Shown here piece by piece: positions 63,357-64,000 of a DNA stretch of 64,000 nucleotides; the first letter of the stretch is position 1, and each line of letters begins with the position of its first letter. Source of the stretch: CAZTTG01 sp964615935 (lineage in GTDB: Bacteria > Planctomycetota > UBA1135 > GCA-002686595); NCBI GenBank assembly GCA_964615935.1, contig CAZTTG010000019.1, positions 1-64,000 on the forward strand, written 5' to 3'. Made by a program: the position numbers and the translations under genes. The notes beneath the pieces are model-generated. The model made no database searches, was not told the DNA's origin, and was given only the letters and a program-made list of their open reading frames with translations.

Positions 63357-64000
63357 ATGCAGCACCGGAGAGCACTCGCCTGGCTCGGATTGATCCTCGC
63401 GGTCGTCGCCGCCCCCTCCGCCGCCCAGGTCCGCGAGAGGCTCCCCGAGCCCAGCGTCGAGCGCGCCTGGGTCGAGGACGAGGAGGGGCTCCGGCAGTGG
63501 GCGGAGTACGACGAGACGTGCCCCGAATGCCGCGGCGCCCGGATCCGCCCCTGCCAGGGCTGCGCCGGCCGGGGGCTCTCGGCCTGCTCCGAGTGCGACG
63601 GGACCGAGAAGGCCAAGTGCCGGTCCTGCGCCGGCACGGGTGAGCTCCCCGATCCCCTGGTCGAGCTGCCCTGCATCTTCTGCAAGGGCGGGGGCTGGTA
63701 CCACTGCCCCCTGTGCAACGCCCGCGGCTACTACGGCATCAAGGACGTCAAGCGCAAGATCAAGTGCGGGTCCTGCAAGACAACGGGCTTCCACGCCTGC
63801 GCGGCCTGTGAGGGCACGCGCCGCCTGCCGGTGGTCGTGGTGAAGCGCAAGGGGCCCGGCGAGGCCAAGCTCAAGGACCTGCTCGCCACCCGGGAGCTCC
63901 TGCAGGCATGCCTGGTGGAGATGGACGCCTTCGAGCCCGCCGAGCGGCCCGGCAAGAGCGACAAGGCCCTCTCCAAGATCCTGGCCAAACCCGCCCGGCA
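63357..64000 (+). CDS. Secreted cysteine-rich DnaJ-type zinc-binding protein, partial
   Basis: The gene runs off the right edge. The ATG at 63357 follows GGAGG (63347-63351); an in-frame ATG at 63345 is less likely. A signal peptide (LAWLGLILAVVAAPSAAQ) precedes eight CxxC motifs within about 95 residues: TCPECRGAR, PCQGCAGRG, ACSECDGTE, KCRSCAGTG, PCIFCKGGG, HCPLCNARG, KCGSCKTTG, ACAACEGTR. These follow the CxxCxGxG rule of DnaJ, which has only four. No J domain is visible. An exported protein with up to four zinc sites is unusual; it may be a chaperone-like or thiol-binding protein. Confidence 0.75.
   Translation, partial: MQHRRALAWLGLILAVVAAPSAAQVRERLPEPSVERAWVEDEEGLRQWAEYDETCPECRGARIRPCQGCAGRGLSACSECDGTEKAKCRSCAGTGELPDPLVELPCIFCKGGGWYHCPLCNARGYYGIKDVKRKIKCGSCKTTGFHACAACEGTRRLPVVVVKRKGPGEAKLKDLLATRELLQACLVEMDAFEPAERPGKSDKALSKILAKPAR

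Overview
The window is one contiguous stretch of very GC-rich bacterial DNA with densely packed genes on both strands. No rRNA, tRNA or CRISPR array was found. The gene content points to a planctomycete-like bacterium, probably of an uncultured or little-studied lineage (inference). It has formylglycine sulfatases, GH29 and GH32 hydrolases, a TAT-exported Gfo/Idh/MocA protein, very long CRTAC1-type FG-GAP/UnbV proteins, an ECF sigma factor fused to a membrane segment with CarboxypepD_reg-like domains, and many secreted proteins sharing one Cys-containing C-terminal domain. TGA is the usual stop codon, so the genetic code is standard. One in-frame TGA is the likely exception.

Layout. 1-532: end of a secreted protein. 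849-1115: interrupted small membrane protein. 1418-8483: heme precursor cluster hemA, hemCD fusion, hemB, hemL, ending in an OmpR-type response regulator; a frameshifted FG-GAP surface protein sits inside it. 8514-9479 (minus): exported thioredoxin-like protein whose active site reads W-TGA-GPC, a candidate selenoprotein with a SECIS-like hairpin. 9820-18793: a secreted protein, two divergent FG-GAP/UnbV giants and a membrane protein. 18970-22052: membrane-linked ECF sigma protein, split by a frameshift. 22059-29691: three-module amidohydrolase, seven-repeat propeller protein and a YadA-head-like repeat protein, then a G/C homopolymer tract. 29905-38389 (minus): TPR-CHAT lipoprotein, a 95-aa peptide that looks like a RiPP precursor, two radical SAM enzymes with SPASM-type cysteines, a PepD-like peptidase and an unknown partner protein.

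38507-42853 (minus): GH32, SMP-30-like propeller and URO-D-like protein. 44184-45985: marR-pirin-nitroreductase operon with a recognisable promoter and operator. 46046-54385: two sulfatases, a Gfo/Idh/MocA protein, a GH29 fucosidase and a PKD-type exoprotein; with the GH32 group this suggests breakdown of sulfated or fucose-containing polysaccharides. 54382-64000: mixed small genes, including an SPL-type radical SAM protein, a GNAT chimera, an IS3 transposase remnant and, at the right edge, a secreted protein with eight CxxC motifs.

Two things stand out: the candidate UxxC selenoprotein, and the two-radical-SAM peptide locus beside a CHAT protein. Several genes carry single-base frameshifts, one of them in an eight-base homopolymer, so part of the apparent gene breakage may be sequence error.
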